7,132 nucleotides of DNA from NCBI GenBank assembly GCA_905214245.1, contig CAJMLO010000052.1:1-7132 (forward strand), written 5' to 3'. Position 1 is the stretch's first letter; each line of letters starts with the position of its first letter. Made by a program: the position numbers and the translations under genes. The DNA comes from an uncultured bacterium (lineage in GTDB: Bacteria; Bacillota; Clostridia; TANB77; CAG-508). Below the pieces are notes generated by a model. The model saw only the letters and a program-made list of their open reading frames with translations, was not told the origin of the DNA and did no database searches. Below are positions 1 to 4,953 of this stretch, piece by piece.

Positions 1-65
1 AACATTACTGTTATTGTTACTGCAAGTGCTACCAGTGTTATTCCCTTTTCTTTTAAATCTTTCAT
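1..65 (-). CDS. Prepilin-like protein, N-terminal 21 codons only (runs off left edge)
   Basis: Read leftward, an ATG at 65-63 opens a frame that stays open to the window edge. It begins MKDLKEKGITLVALAVTITV. This has the form of a type IV prepilin leader: a short charged segment ending in Lys7-Gly8, then an unbroken hydrophobic stretch (ITLVALAVTITV). In this family a membrane prepilin peptidase cuts after the Gly, and the hydrophobic helix anchors the protein and packs the pilus or pseudopilus core. Translation start is well supported by AAGGAG at 77-72, six bases before the ATG, and a strong promoter lies just upstream. The usual Glu at mature position 5 is Ala here, as I recall for many KGITL-type prepilins of Clostridia. 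The body of the protein is outside the window, so its class (pilin, pseudopilin or unrelated secreted protein) is open. Confidence 0.62.
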   Translation of the reverse strand, partial: MKDLKEKGITLVALAVTITVM

Positions 66-95
66 CACTTTCTCCTTCTCTTTTGATACAAAAAT

Positions 96-124
96 ATTAT
101 AAAACATTTTGTTTTATTTTTCAA
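96..124 (-). promoter_or_regulatory. Sigma-A-type promoter for the prepilin-like gene
   Basis: On the minus strand, TTGAAA (124-119) and TATAAT (101-96) are separated by exactly 17 bases, close to the ideal housekeeping promoter. Transcription would start near 89, giving a leader of about 24 bases that holds the AAGGAG ribosome site before the ATG at 65. One repeated operator-like element covers its spacer and the edge of the -10; the other lies just upstream of the -35. Confidence 0.72.
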
Positions 125-145
125 TATAACATTTTGTTTTATTTT
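103..145. repeat. Two direct copies of an 18-bp operator-like element
   Basis: The 18-bp sequence AACATTTTGTTTTATTTT occurs identically at 103-120 and 128-145, 25 bp start to start. Each copy contains a dyad: AAAACA-TTT-TGTTTT at 101-115 and AACA-TTT-TGTT at 128-138. Small XRE-family repressors commonly bind such short dyads, in pairs, in their own divergent control regions. The first copy overlaps the prepilin promoter. The second abuts the candidate -10 of the XRE gene (145-150). Operator function is inferred from position and symmetry; low sequence complexity means part of the match could be chance. Confidence 0.55.
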
Positions 146-150
146 ATAAT
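122..150 (+). promoter_or_regulatory. Possible promoter of the XRE-family gene
   Basis: A perfect TATAAT lies at 145-150, and transcription from it would give a leader of roughly 48 bases before the ATG at 205. The matching -35 region at 122-127 (CAATAT) is poor, so the promoter is weak or needs an activator. An alternative, TTTACA (162-167) with TATATT (184-189) spaced 16, would start transcription inside the ribosome site and is less likely. Confidence 0.35.
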
Positions 151-204
151 TTTTCTTAGTATTTACAAATTTTAATTTTTTATTATATTAAGAAAGGATT
201 GCGT

Positions 205-459
205 ATGGAAACACGTTTGAGAAGTTTAAGAGAAGATAATGATTTAACTCAAAAACAATTAAGTAAAATACTTAACATCTCACAAGTAGCATATTCATAC
301 TATGAATTAAGCAAAAGAAGTATTCCTTTAGAACTTTTGTCTAAACTTGCCGATTATTATAATACAAGTATTGATTATCTTTTGTATCGAACTGATGAAA
401 CCATTCCTTATCCCAAAAAATCAATAAAAAAAACATCAAGAATACTTTCAATTCATTAA
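205..459 (+). CDS. Small XRE-family helix-turn-helix transcriptional regulator
   Basis: This 84-residue protein is almost entirely one Cro/C1-type DNA-binding domain. Residues 5-60 show the family pattern: LRSLREDNDLTQKQLSKIL (helices 1-2), then the recognition-helix region NISQVAYSYYELSKR (24-38), then IPLELLSKLADYYNTSIDYLL (40-60). A short basic tail (PKKSIKKTSR) follows, with no sensor or peptidase domain, so any signal must act through the domain itself or a partner. I chose ATG at 205 because AAAGGA (193-198) sits six bases upstream; an in-frame TTG at 199 abuts that site and is not a sensible start. The gene is divergent from the prepilin-like gene and shares a control region with paired dyads, suggesting autoregulation and control of the neighbour. 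The fold is clear; the target genes and signal are inference or unknown. Confidence 0.88.
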   Translation: METRLRSLREDNDLTQKQLSKILNISQVAYSYYELSKRSIPLELLSKLADYYNTSIDYLLYRTDETIPYPKKSIKKTSRILSIH

Positions 460-490
460 GCTACTATTAATTTTATATAATAGTAGCTTA
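457..490 (+). terminator. 13-bp perfect hairpin overlapping the stop codon of the XRE gene
   Basis: TAAGCTACTATTA (457-469) and its exact complement TAATAGTAGCTTA (478-490) form a 13-bp stem with an 8-base loop. The left arm begins with the TAA stop codon itself. The following bases (TCTTAATATTCTATT) are only moderately T-rich, so this is a weak intrinsic terminator or an mRNA 3'-end stabilising hairpin. It separates the XRE gene from the clpE-like promoter. Confidence 0.6.
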
Positions 491-521
491 TCTTAATATT
501 CTATTAAGTTCCCTGTTTTTA

Positions 522-550
522 TTGACTAAACCATACTTTTGCGTTATTAT
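522..550 (+). promoter_or_regulatory. Sigma-A-type promoter of the clpE-like/pgsA operon
   Basis: TTGACT (522-527) and TATTAT (545-550) are spaced by 17 bases, a good housekeeping promoter. Transcription would begin near 557, inside the palindrome at 555-570, leaving a leader of about 34 bases with AAAGGAG at 572-578. The TTG of the -35 box is also an in-frame potential start codon of the downstream reading frame, which argues against using it as the gene start. Confidence 0.62.
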
Positions 551-554
551 ATAT

Positions 555-570
555 ATTGTAATTTTACAAT
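555..570. promoter_or_regulatory. 16-bp palindrome at the expected transcription start of the clpE-like operon
   Basis: ATTGTAATTTTACAAT is a perfect 7-bp inverted repeat (ATTGTAA / TTACAAT) with a 2-base centre. It lies directly downstream of the -10 box and just before the ribosome site, a classic position for a repressor operator. It matches neither CIRCE (HrcA) nor the tandem heptads of CtsR, the usual regulators of clp genes. The binding protein is unknown; as a two-base-loop RNA hairpin it would be poor. Confidence 0.45.
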
Positions 571-590
571 TAAAGGAGAATTTTATATTT

Positions 591-2927
591 ATGTTATGTT
601 CACAATGTAATAAAAACAATGCAGTTGTTTTTATTAATAAACAAGATAAAGATGGTAATACTTCTTCTGAAGGACTTTGCTATGAATGTGCTAAAAAAAG
701 AGGAATTAATCCTATAGATAACCTAATGAAACAGGCAAATATCTCTGAAGAAGATTTATCAAATATGACCAAACAATTTGAATCCATGTTTAATGACATG
801 GCAGAAAATGGAGAGCTTCAAAACTTTCAAGAAAATTTAATAAATATGGAAGATAACGATTCTGATGATTCTGATGATTCTGAAAAACCAGAAATGCAAT
901 TTGGTGCTATTCCTCTAGGTTCAATCTTTTCTAATATGTTTGGAGCATCAAACAATGAAAATGATAATTCAAATGATAGAGAAAAGAAAAAAGTTAAAGT
1001 TGATAAAAAATCTAAAAAAAGAAAAACTTTAGAAACATATGGCACTAACTTAACACAAAAAGCCAAAAATAATCAGCTTGATGCAGTTATTGGAAGAGAT
1101 AAAGAAATTCAAAGAATGATTCAAATTTTAAATAGACGTTCTAAAAATAACCCTTGTCTTATCGGAGAACCAGGTGTTGGTAAAACAGCAATTGCACAGG
1201 GTTTAGCAATTAAGATTGCAGAAGGAAAAGTTCCTGCAAAACTTTTAAATAAAGAAGTATATTTACTTGATATGACAGCTATAATTGCTGGAACACAGTT
1301 TAGAGGCCAATTTGAATCAAGAATGAAATCAATTATTGATGAATGTAAATCACTTGGTAATATTATTTTAGTAATTGATGAGATTCACAATATTATTGGT
1401 GCAGGTGATGCAGAACATTCTATGAATGCTGCAAATATTTTAAAACCTTCTCTTTCAAATGGAGAAATACAATTAATCGGAACAACTACTTTAAAAGAAT
1501 ATAGAAAATATATTGAAAAAGATAGTGCTCTAGAGCGTAGATTTCAACCTATTATGGTTGTTGAACCTTCTATATCTGATTCAATTGACATTCTTGAAGG
1601 TATAAAAAAATATTATGAAGAATTTCACAAAGTTAAAATTTCAAATGATGTAATTAAGCAAACTGTAATTATGTCTGAGAAATACATTCATGATAGATTT
1701 TTACCTGATAAAGCTATTGATATTTTAGATGAAGCATGTTCAAGAATTAATTTGAATAATAAGGAACTATATCAATTAGAAGTTCTTAAAAATGAACTTG
1801 CAAAGGTATTAGAAGAAAAAGAAGAAGCAGCTCAAGCAGATTCTACAGAAGATTATCAAAAGGCTGCAGAGCTTAAAACTAAAGAATGTGCATTAACAGA
1901 GCAAATAAATGATTTATCCAAAAAAGTGAAATTAAAGAATTTGACTGTTCAAGATATTGCAGAAGTTATTGAAAACTGGACAAAAATACCTGTTAAAAAA
2001 ATTACAGAAGCAGAAACTCAAAAACTATTAAACTTAGAAAACAATTTACATCAAAGAGTTGTTGGGCAAGATGAAGCTGTAGAGGCAGTTTCAAGAGCTA
2101 TAAGAAGAAATAGAGCAGGACTAAAAAGCACAAAAAGACCACCTTCATTTATTTTTGTAGGACCTACAGGCGTTGGTAAAACAGAACTTGCTAAAAGCCT
2201 GGCTTATGAGATGTTTGGAAATGAAGATTCAATTATCAGAATTGATATGTCAGAATATATGGAAAGCCACTCAACATCAAAATTGATTGGTTCACCTCCA
2301 GGATATGTAGGATATGATGATGCTGGTCAACTAACAGAAAAGGTTAAAAGAAACCCTTATTCAATAGTTTTACTTGACGAAATAGAGAAAGCTCATCCAG
2401 ATGTATTTAATATTTTACTACAAGTTTTAGACGATGGACGTCTAACAGATAGCCAAGGAAACACTGTAAGCTTTGAAAATACAATAATCATTATGACATC
2501 AAATGCAGGCTCTAACTTAAATACAAATTCTATCGGATTTGGAATTACTCCTGCAAATCAATCAAAAATGATGGATGCATTAAAAGAAACATTTAGACCA
2601 GAATTTTTAAATAGAGTTGATGAAATTGTCGTATTTAATCAATTAACTCAGCCTCAATTAATTAAAATTATTGATTTAATGTTGGATGATACAAGAAAAT
2701 CATTAGAAGATAAAAATATTTCTATTGAAATATCTGATGAAGCTAAAAAATACATACTTAATAAAGGAACTGACATCAAATACGGTGCAAGACCTTTAAG
2801 AAGAGCAATTCAAAGGTATCTTGAAGATGAACTTTCAGATATGATATTAAGGTCTGAATTAACAGCTGGAAAAAAAGTATATGTTACTTCAGATGGAAAT
2901 TCTTTAAATTTTGAAATAAAAGATTAG
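591..2927 (+). CDS. clpE: ClpE-like Hsp100 ATPase (Clp protease ATP-binding subunit)
   Basis: A 778-residue, two-ATPase-ring unfoldase that should use ATP to thread damaged proteins into the cytoplasmic ClpP chamber. The N-terminus carries a four-Cys zinc finger (C3, C6, C30, C33) in place of the ClpN repeats of ClpC/ClpA, the hallmark of ClpE. First ATPase: Walker A GEPGVGKT 192-199, Walker B VIDE 261-264, pore loop QFRG 236-239, arginine finger region ERRF 315-318. A UVR-type coiled coil follows (about 415-450, DYQKAAELK). Second ATPase: GPTGVGKT 524-531, LLDE 594-597, pore loop GYVG 571-574, R675, sensor-2 GAR 732-734. IGF at 648-650 fits the ClpP-docking tripeptide. It is longer than B. 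subtilis ClpE (about 700 aa) because of a charged, probably disordered linker at 38-150. I chose ATG 591 (AAAGGAG at 572-578) over an in-frame TTG at 522 that is part of the -35 box. The family is certain; ClpE rather than another zinc-finger Clp paralogue is likely. Confidence 0.9.
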   Translation: MLCSQCNKNNAVVFINKQDKDGNTSSEGLCYECAKKRGINPIDNLMKQANISEEDLSNMTKQFESMFNDMAENGELQNFQENLINMEDNDSDDSDDSEKPEMQFGAIPLGSIFSNMFGASNNENDNSNDREKKKVKVDKKSKKRKTLETYGTNLTQKAKNNQLDAVIGRDKEIQRMIQILNRRSKNNPCLIGEPGVGKTAIAQGLAIKIAEGKVPAKLLNKEVYLLDMTAIIAGTQFRGQFESRMKSIIDECKSLGNIILVIDEIHNIIGAGDAEHSMNAANILKPSLSNGEIQLIGTTTLKEYRKYIEKDSALERRFQPIMVVEPSISDSIDILEGIKKYYEEFHKVKISNDVIKQTVIMSEKYIHDRFLPDKAIDILDEACSRINLNNKELYQLEVLKNELAKVLEEKEEAAQADSTEDYQKAAELKTKECALTEQINDLSKKVKLKNLTVQDIAEVIENWTKIPVKKITEAETQKLLNLENNLHQRVVGQDEAVEAVSRAIRRNRAGLKSTKRPPSFIFVGPTGVGKTELAKSLAYEMFGNEDSIIRIDMSEYMESHSTSKLIGSPPGYVGYDDAGQLTEKVKRNPYSIVLLDEIEKAHPDVFNILLQVLDDGRLTDSQGNTVSFENTIIIMTSNAGSNLNTNSIGFGITPANQSKMMDALKETFRPEFLNRVDEIVVFNQLTQPQLIKIIDLMLDDTRKSLEDKNISIEISDEAKKYILNKGTDIKYGARPLRRAIQRYLEDELSDMILRSELTAGKKVYVTSDGNSLNFEIKD
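858..884 (+). repeat. Three 9-bp tandem repeats inside the clpE-like gene
   Basis: GATTCTGAT is repeated three times in frame, the last unit ending GAA. It encodes Asp-Ser-Asp, Asp-Ser-Asp, Asp-Ser-Glu (residues 90-98) in the acidic part of the linker between the zinc finger and the first ATPase domain. A nine-base unit can expand or contract without a frameshift, so linker length may vary between strains. Confidence 0.75.
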
Positions 2928-2941
2928 AAAGAGGAAAAAAT

Positions 2942-3544
2942 ATGATAAAGCATGTACCAAATATTTTAACAATAATACGATTTTTTTTAATACCATTTAT
3001 TTTGTTTTTTATATTTACAGAGCAATATATACCAGCATTTATAGTTCTTACTATATCAGGCTTAACAGATGTTCTTGATGGAATTATTGCAAGAAAATTC
3101 AATTGTATTACAAACTTTGGAAAGTTAATTGATCCACTTGCAGATAAAGCAACACAAATTTCAATTCTTGCAGCTTTAACATTTAAAGGAATAATTCCAC
3201 TATGGATGCTAATAGTTGTATTTGTTAAGGAATTTGCAATGATAGCAGGTGCTTCATTCCTTTATGGAAAAGAGCTTGTTGTTTCAAGTAGATGGTTTGG
3301 AAAAATGGCAACTGTAATATTTTATATAGCAATTGTATGTTCATTTATTGTAACTTATTGGAATGGTGTTTTAACTTCACATCCAGAATACAGCCTTAGC
3401 CCTTTACCTCACTTTGATACATATTTATACTATTTGGCACTTGCTGCAACGATATTTTCACTTATAATGTATTTTAGAACATTTTACCAACAAGGATATT
3501 TAAAAAAAGAAAATTTAAAAATAGATAATTCAAAACAGGTTTAG
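2942..3544 (+). CDS. pgsA: CDP-diacylglycerol--glycerol-3-phosphate 3-phosphatidyltransferase
   Basis: PgsA transfers a phosphatidyl group from CDP-diacylglycerol to glycerol-3-phosphate, the committed step toward phosphatidylglycerol and cardiolipin, in the cytoplasmic membrane. The CDP-alcohol phosphotransferase signature is complete and correctly spaced: D43, D46-G47, A50-R51, G60, D64 and D68, with DVLDG, AR and DPLADK visible. The Asp residues hold the catalytic metal ions. The opening PNILTIIRFFLIP is typical of PgsA, and four to five further hydrophobic segments follow; 200 residues is a normal length (about 180-200). The C-terminal tail is polar and lysine-rich. It begins 14 bp after the clpE-like gene, with an AGAGGA site six bases before its ATG and no terminator between, so the two are almost certainly cotranscribed. 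Other family members such as PssA or cardiolipin-type paralogues are less likely given the N-terminal motif. Confidence 0.9.
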   Translation: MIKHVPNILTIIRFFLIPFILFFIFTEQYIPAFIVLTISGLTDVLDGIIARKFNCITNFGKLIDPLADKATQISILAALTFKGIIPLWMLIVVFVKEFAMIAGASFLYGKELVVSSRWFGKMATVIFYIAIVCSFIVTYWNGVLTSHPEYSLSPLPHFDTYLYYLALAATIFSLIMYFRTFYQQGYLKKENLKIDNSKQV

Positions 3545-3545
3545 A

Positions 3546-3588
3546 AAAAGAAGCTAGATTGATTTTAATAATTAATCTAGCTTTTTTT
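3546..3588. terminator. Bidirectional intrinsic terminator between convergent operons
   Basis: AAGCTAGATT (3551-3560) pairs with AATCTAGCTT (3574-3583), and G-T and A-T pairs extend the stem inward. On the plus strand it is followed by a run of seven T (3582-3588), ending the clpE-like/pgsA transcript. Read leftward, the other flank gives a T-rich tail (CTTCTTTTTCT), so it can also end the bofC-like transcript, whose stop codon is at 3592-3590. It fills the 45-bp gap between the convergent genes. Confidence 0.85.
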
Positions 3589-3589
3589 C

Positions 3590-4186
3590 TTATTCATAAT
3601 CTTCCAAAAATAAATTTAAATTAGTTTTACCTACAACTTTTACTCCAACTTCAAAATTCTTTATATCTTCCTCTGGTAAATACTGTATTTCAATTTGTGT
3701 ATCTTCTAACCATTCTTCTACTCCATCATCATTTTCTATATAAATTCCTAAAACATCACCATTTTTCTTTACGATATAATGCTCATTACAAATTCCTGAA
3801 AATTCTTTATATATAGTAATCTCTGTCGGAGTATATTTCTCAATATTCCAACCTGCATAATATTTTTTTACATCTTCTTCACTCATATTCACAAGTTCTT
3901 CTGGAATATCAACTGTTTCTCTAATTAAATGATCACATTTTTTATAATATCTTTTTTCATTCACAATTGCATTTGGAGATACTTTGCTTTCTAATGTAGA
4001 TGTTTCAATTTCATTACTCACACTATTTTCCTTAACTTTCTCTATCTGTGATATTTTTTCTATATTCACAGGCTCATCATTTTTTGCCGTTTTTCTGTTA
4101 TATACATATGCTCCAAATGCAAACAATATTGCAGCTATAATTATACAGACTATAAGAACAAACCATGTTTTTGCTTTATTATCCAT
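3590..4186 (-). CDS. Membrane-anchored protein with a BofC C-terminal-like domain
   Basis: A 198-residue protein with one N-terminal membrane segment (about 8-29, WFVLIVCIIIAAILFAFGAYVY), short charged residues before it, a polar linker (30-78), and a soluble domain (about 79-196) expected outside the membrane. The domain order (YYKKCDH, PEELV, GWNIEKYTPTEITIYKEF, GICNEHYIVKKNGDVLGIYI, and a closing GVKVVGKTNLNLFLEDY) resembles the BofC C-terminal domain. In Bacillus, BofC is a forespore-made intermembrane protein that restrains the SpoIVB protease in the sigma-K checkpoint; clostridial relatives are mostly uncharacterised. Cys84/His86 and Cys133/His136 could form a metal site or disulfide. 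The start is ATG 4186, with AAAGGA at 4202-4197. It is the last gene leftward, 67 bp after tsaC, with its own possible sporulation promoter. The domain call is from pattern memory, so function is moderate confidence. Confidence 0.6.
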   Translation of the reverse strand: MDNKAKTWFVLIVCIIIAAILFAFGAYVYNRKTAKNDEPVNIEKISQIEKVKENSVSNEIETSTLESKVSPNAIVNEKRYYKKCDHLIRETVDIPEELVNMSEEDVKKYYAGWNIEKYTPTEITIYKEFSGICNEHYIVKKNGDVLGIYIENDDGVEEWLEDTQIEIQYLPEEDIKNFEVGVKVVGKTNLNLFLEDYE

Positions 4187-4230
4187 ACTGACTCTATCCT
4201 TTCACTTTATGTATTTTTATATCAGTATGG
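4183..4230 (-). repeat. 9-bp inverted repeat covering the bofC-like start codon
   Basis: CCATACTGA (4183-4191, plus strand) and TCAGTATGG (4222-4230) are exact reverse complements 30 bases apart. In the leftward transcript the downstream arm contains the ATG start codon (4186-4184), and the loop contains the AAAGGA ribosome site. The upstream arm overlaps the putative -10 box, so only read-through transcripts from tsaC would contain both arms and could fold. Confidence 0.4.
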
Positions 4231-4252
4231 CAAATTTTTCAAAAAGTTATAC
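4223..4252 (-). promoter_or_regulatory. Possible forespore (sigma-G/F-like) promoter of the bofC-like gene
   Basis: On the minus strand, GTATA (4252-4248) and CATACTG (4229-4223) are separated by 18 bases, resembling the sigma-G consensus gHATR-N18-CATAMTA with one mismatch in the -10. Transcription would start near 4216, about 30 bases before the ATG, leaving the AAAGGA ribosome site intact. The -35 begins two bases after the tsaC stop codon. No comparable sigma-A promoter is visible here. In B. subtilis, bofC belongs to the sigma-G regulon, which agrees. Short consensus and AT-rich DNA make a chance match possible. Confidence 0.4.
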
Positions 4253-4253
4253 A

Positions 4254-4898
4254 TTATATTTCTTCTATTTCTGCAATTTCTTGCAATTGTTCTTTTACGA
4301 TTCTACCCTCTCTTAAAATTTTTATTTTGTTATTTTCAACTCTAACCAATGTTGATGTTGTATCATCATTTATATCTCCACAATCTAAAATATAGTCAAC
4401 TCTTGGTCCCAAATCATTTATAATATTTTCTATTTTTGTTCCACTTGGCTTTCCAGATAAATTTGCACTTGGTGCAACAACTGGTACGCCTGCTTTTTGA
4501 ACTATCATTTTTGAGATTTCTCCGTCAGTCATTCTAACTGCAATAGTTGTCTTTCCAGCTGTTACAACTTCAGGTAATTTACATTCTTCTTTCTTATCGA
4601 ATACAATTGTAAGTGCTCCAGGCCAAAATTCTTTTATTAATTTCTTCTCTATTTCATTTGTATTTTGTACCAATTCATTAAGCATATTTATATCAGATAT
4701 AAGCACAATAAGTGCTTTATTTTCAGGTCTGTTTTTAATATCATATATCTTTTTGCATGCTTTATTATCAAACGCATTTGTACCTATTCCATACACAGTT
4801 TCTGTTGGAAATATAGCAATTTTTCCATTTTTTATTTCTTTTGCAACAAGTTCAATATCTTCAATCTTCAAATTATTTCTTTCATCCAAATATACCAT
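4254..4898 (-). CDS. tsaC: L-threonylcarbamoyladenylate synthase, TsaC/YwlC type
   Basis: This 214-residue cytoplasmic enzyme makes threonylcarbamoyl-AMP from L-threonine, bicarbonate and ATP. TsaD, with TsaB and TsaE, then transfers the threonylcarbamoyl group to A37 of tRNAs reading ANN codons (t6A). The YrdC fold signatures are all present: PTETVYGIG (31-39), the substrate-binding basic pair K55-x-R57 in IKNRPENKAL, FWPGALT (91-97), VRMTD (121-125) and PSANLSG (143-149). It ends after the YrdC domain and lacks the extra C-terminal Sua5 domain of longer homologues. I chose ATG 4898 because AAAGGAG at 4913-4907 lies eight bases upstream; an in-frame ATG at 4925 would precede that site and fall in the promoter. 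It lies 50 bp downstream of comEC on the same strand, with its own promoter, and upstream of the bofC-like gene. The product call is firm. Confidence 0.94.
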   Translation of the reverse strand: MVYLDERNNLKIEDIELVAKEIKNGKIAIFPTETVYGIGTNAFDNKACKKIYDIKNRPENKALIVLISDINMLNELVQNTNEIEKKLIKEFWPGALTIVFDKKEECKLPEVVTAGKTTIAVRMTDGEISKMIVQKAGVPVVAPSANLSGKPSGTKIENIINDLGPRVDYILDCGDINDDTTSTLVRVENNKIKILREGRIVKEQLQEIAEIEEI

Positions 4899-4924
4899 AT
4901 TCTTCTCTCCTTTTATCCTATACA

Positions 4925-4953
4925 ATTATACCACTTTTTAATATTACTTTAAA
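4925..4953 (-). promoter_or_regulatory. Extended -10 promoter of tsaC
   Basis: On the minus strand, TTTAAA (4953-4948) and a perfect TATAAT (4930-4925) are 17 bases apart, with TG one base before the -10 (TGGTATAAT), the extended -10 signature. The -35 overlaps the stop codon of comEC (4951-4949), so tsaC can be transcribed independently of comEC. Transcription would start near 4918, only a few bases before AAAGGAG. Confidence 0.65.

Noticed and set aside
199..204. TTG at 199 as start of the XRE gene
   Set aside because: It abuts the AAAGGA ribosome site; ATG 205 has proper spacing.
492..508. Small dyad CTTAAT-N5-ATTAAG upstream of the clpE-like promoter, followed by TGTTTTT
   Set aside because: A six-pair all but AT-only stem is too weak for a terminator, and such dyads are expected by chance at this base composition; it could still be an operator.
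460..590. CIRCE or CtsR heat-shock operator upstream of the clpE-like gene
   Set aside because: No TTAGCACTC-N9-GAGTGCTAA and no tandem GGTCAAA heptads; TTGACT at 522 resembles only half a CtsR site and is better read as the -35 box.
827..1066. Minus-strand open frame of 79 codons inside the clpE-like gene
   Set aside because: It is antisense to the linker coding region, is made of Ser/Phe/Leu runs mirroring Lys/Glu codons, and has no ribosome site or recognisable domain.
2884..3102. Minus-strand open frame overlapping the clpE-like/pgsA junction
   Set aside because: It lies antisense to two well-supported genes, including the conserved PgsA signature, and has no family signature.
3984..4316. 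Plus-strand open frame across the bofC-like start and tsaC 3' end
   Set aside because: Phe/Ile-rich antisense shadow of two real genes, with no ribosome site.
4899..4925. ATG at 4925 as start of tsaC
   Set aside because: It lies upstream of the AAAGGAG site and overlaps the TATAAT promoter box; ATG 4898 is correctly spaced.
4665..4952. Two plus-strand open frames antisense to tsaC
   Set aside because: The tsaC frame carries all YrdC motifs; the antisense products are low-complexity Phe/Ile/Tyr strings.
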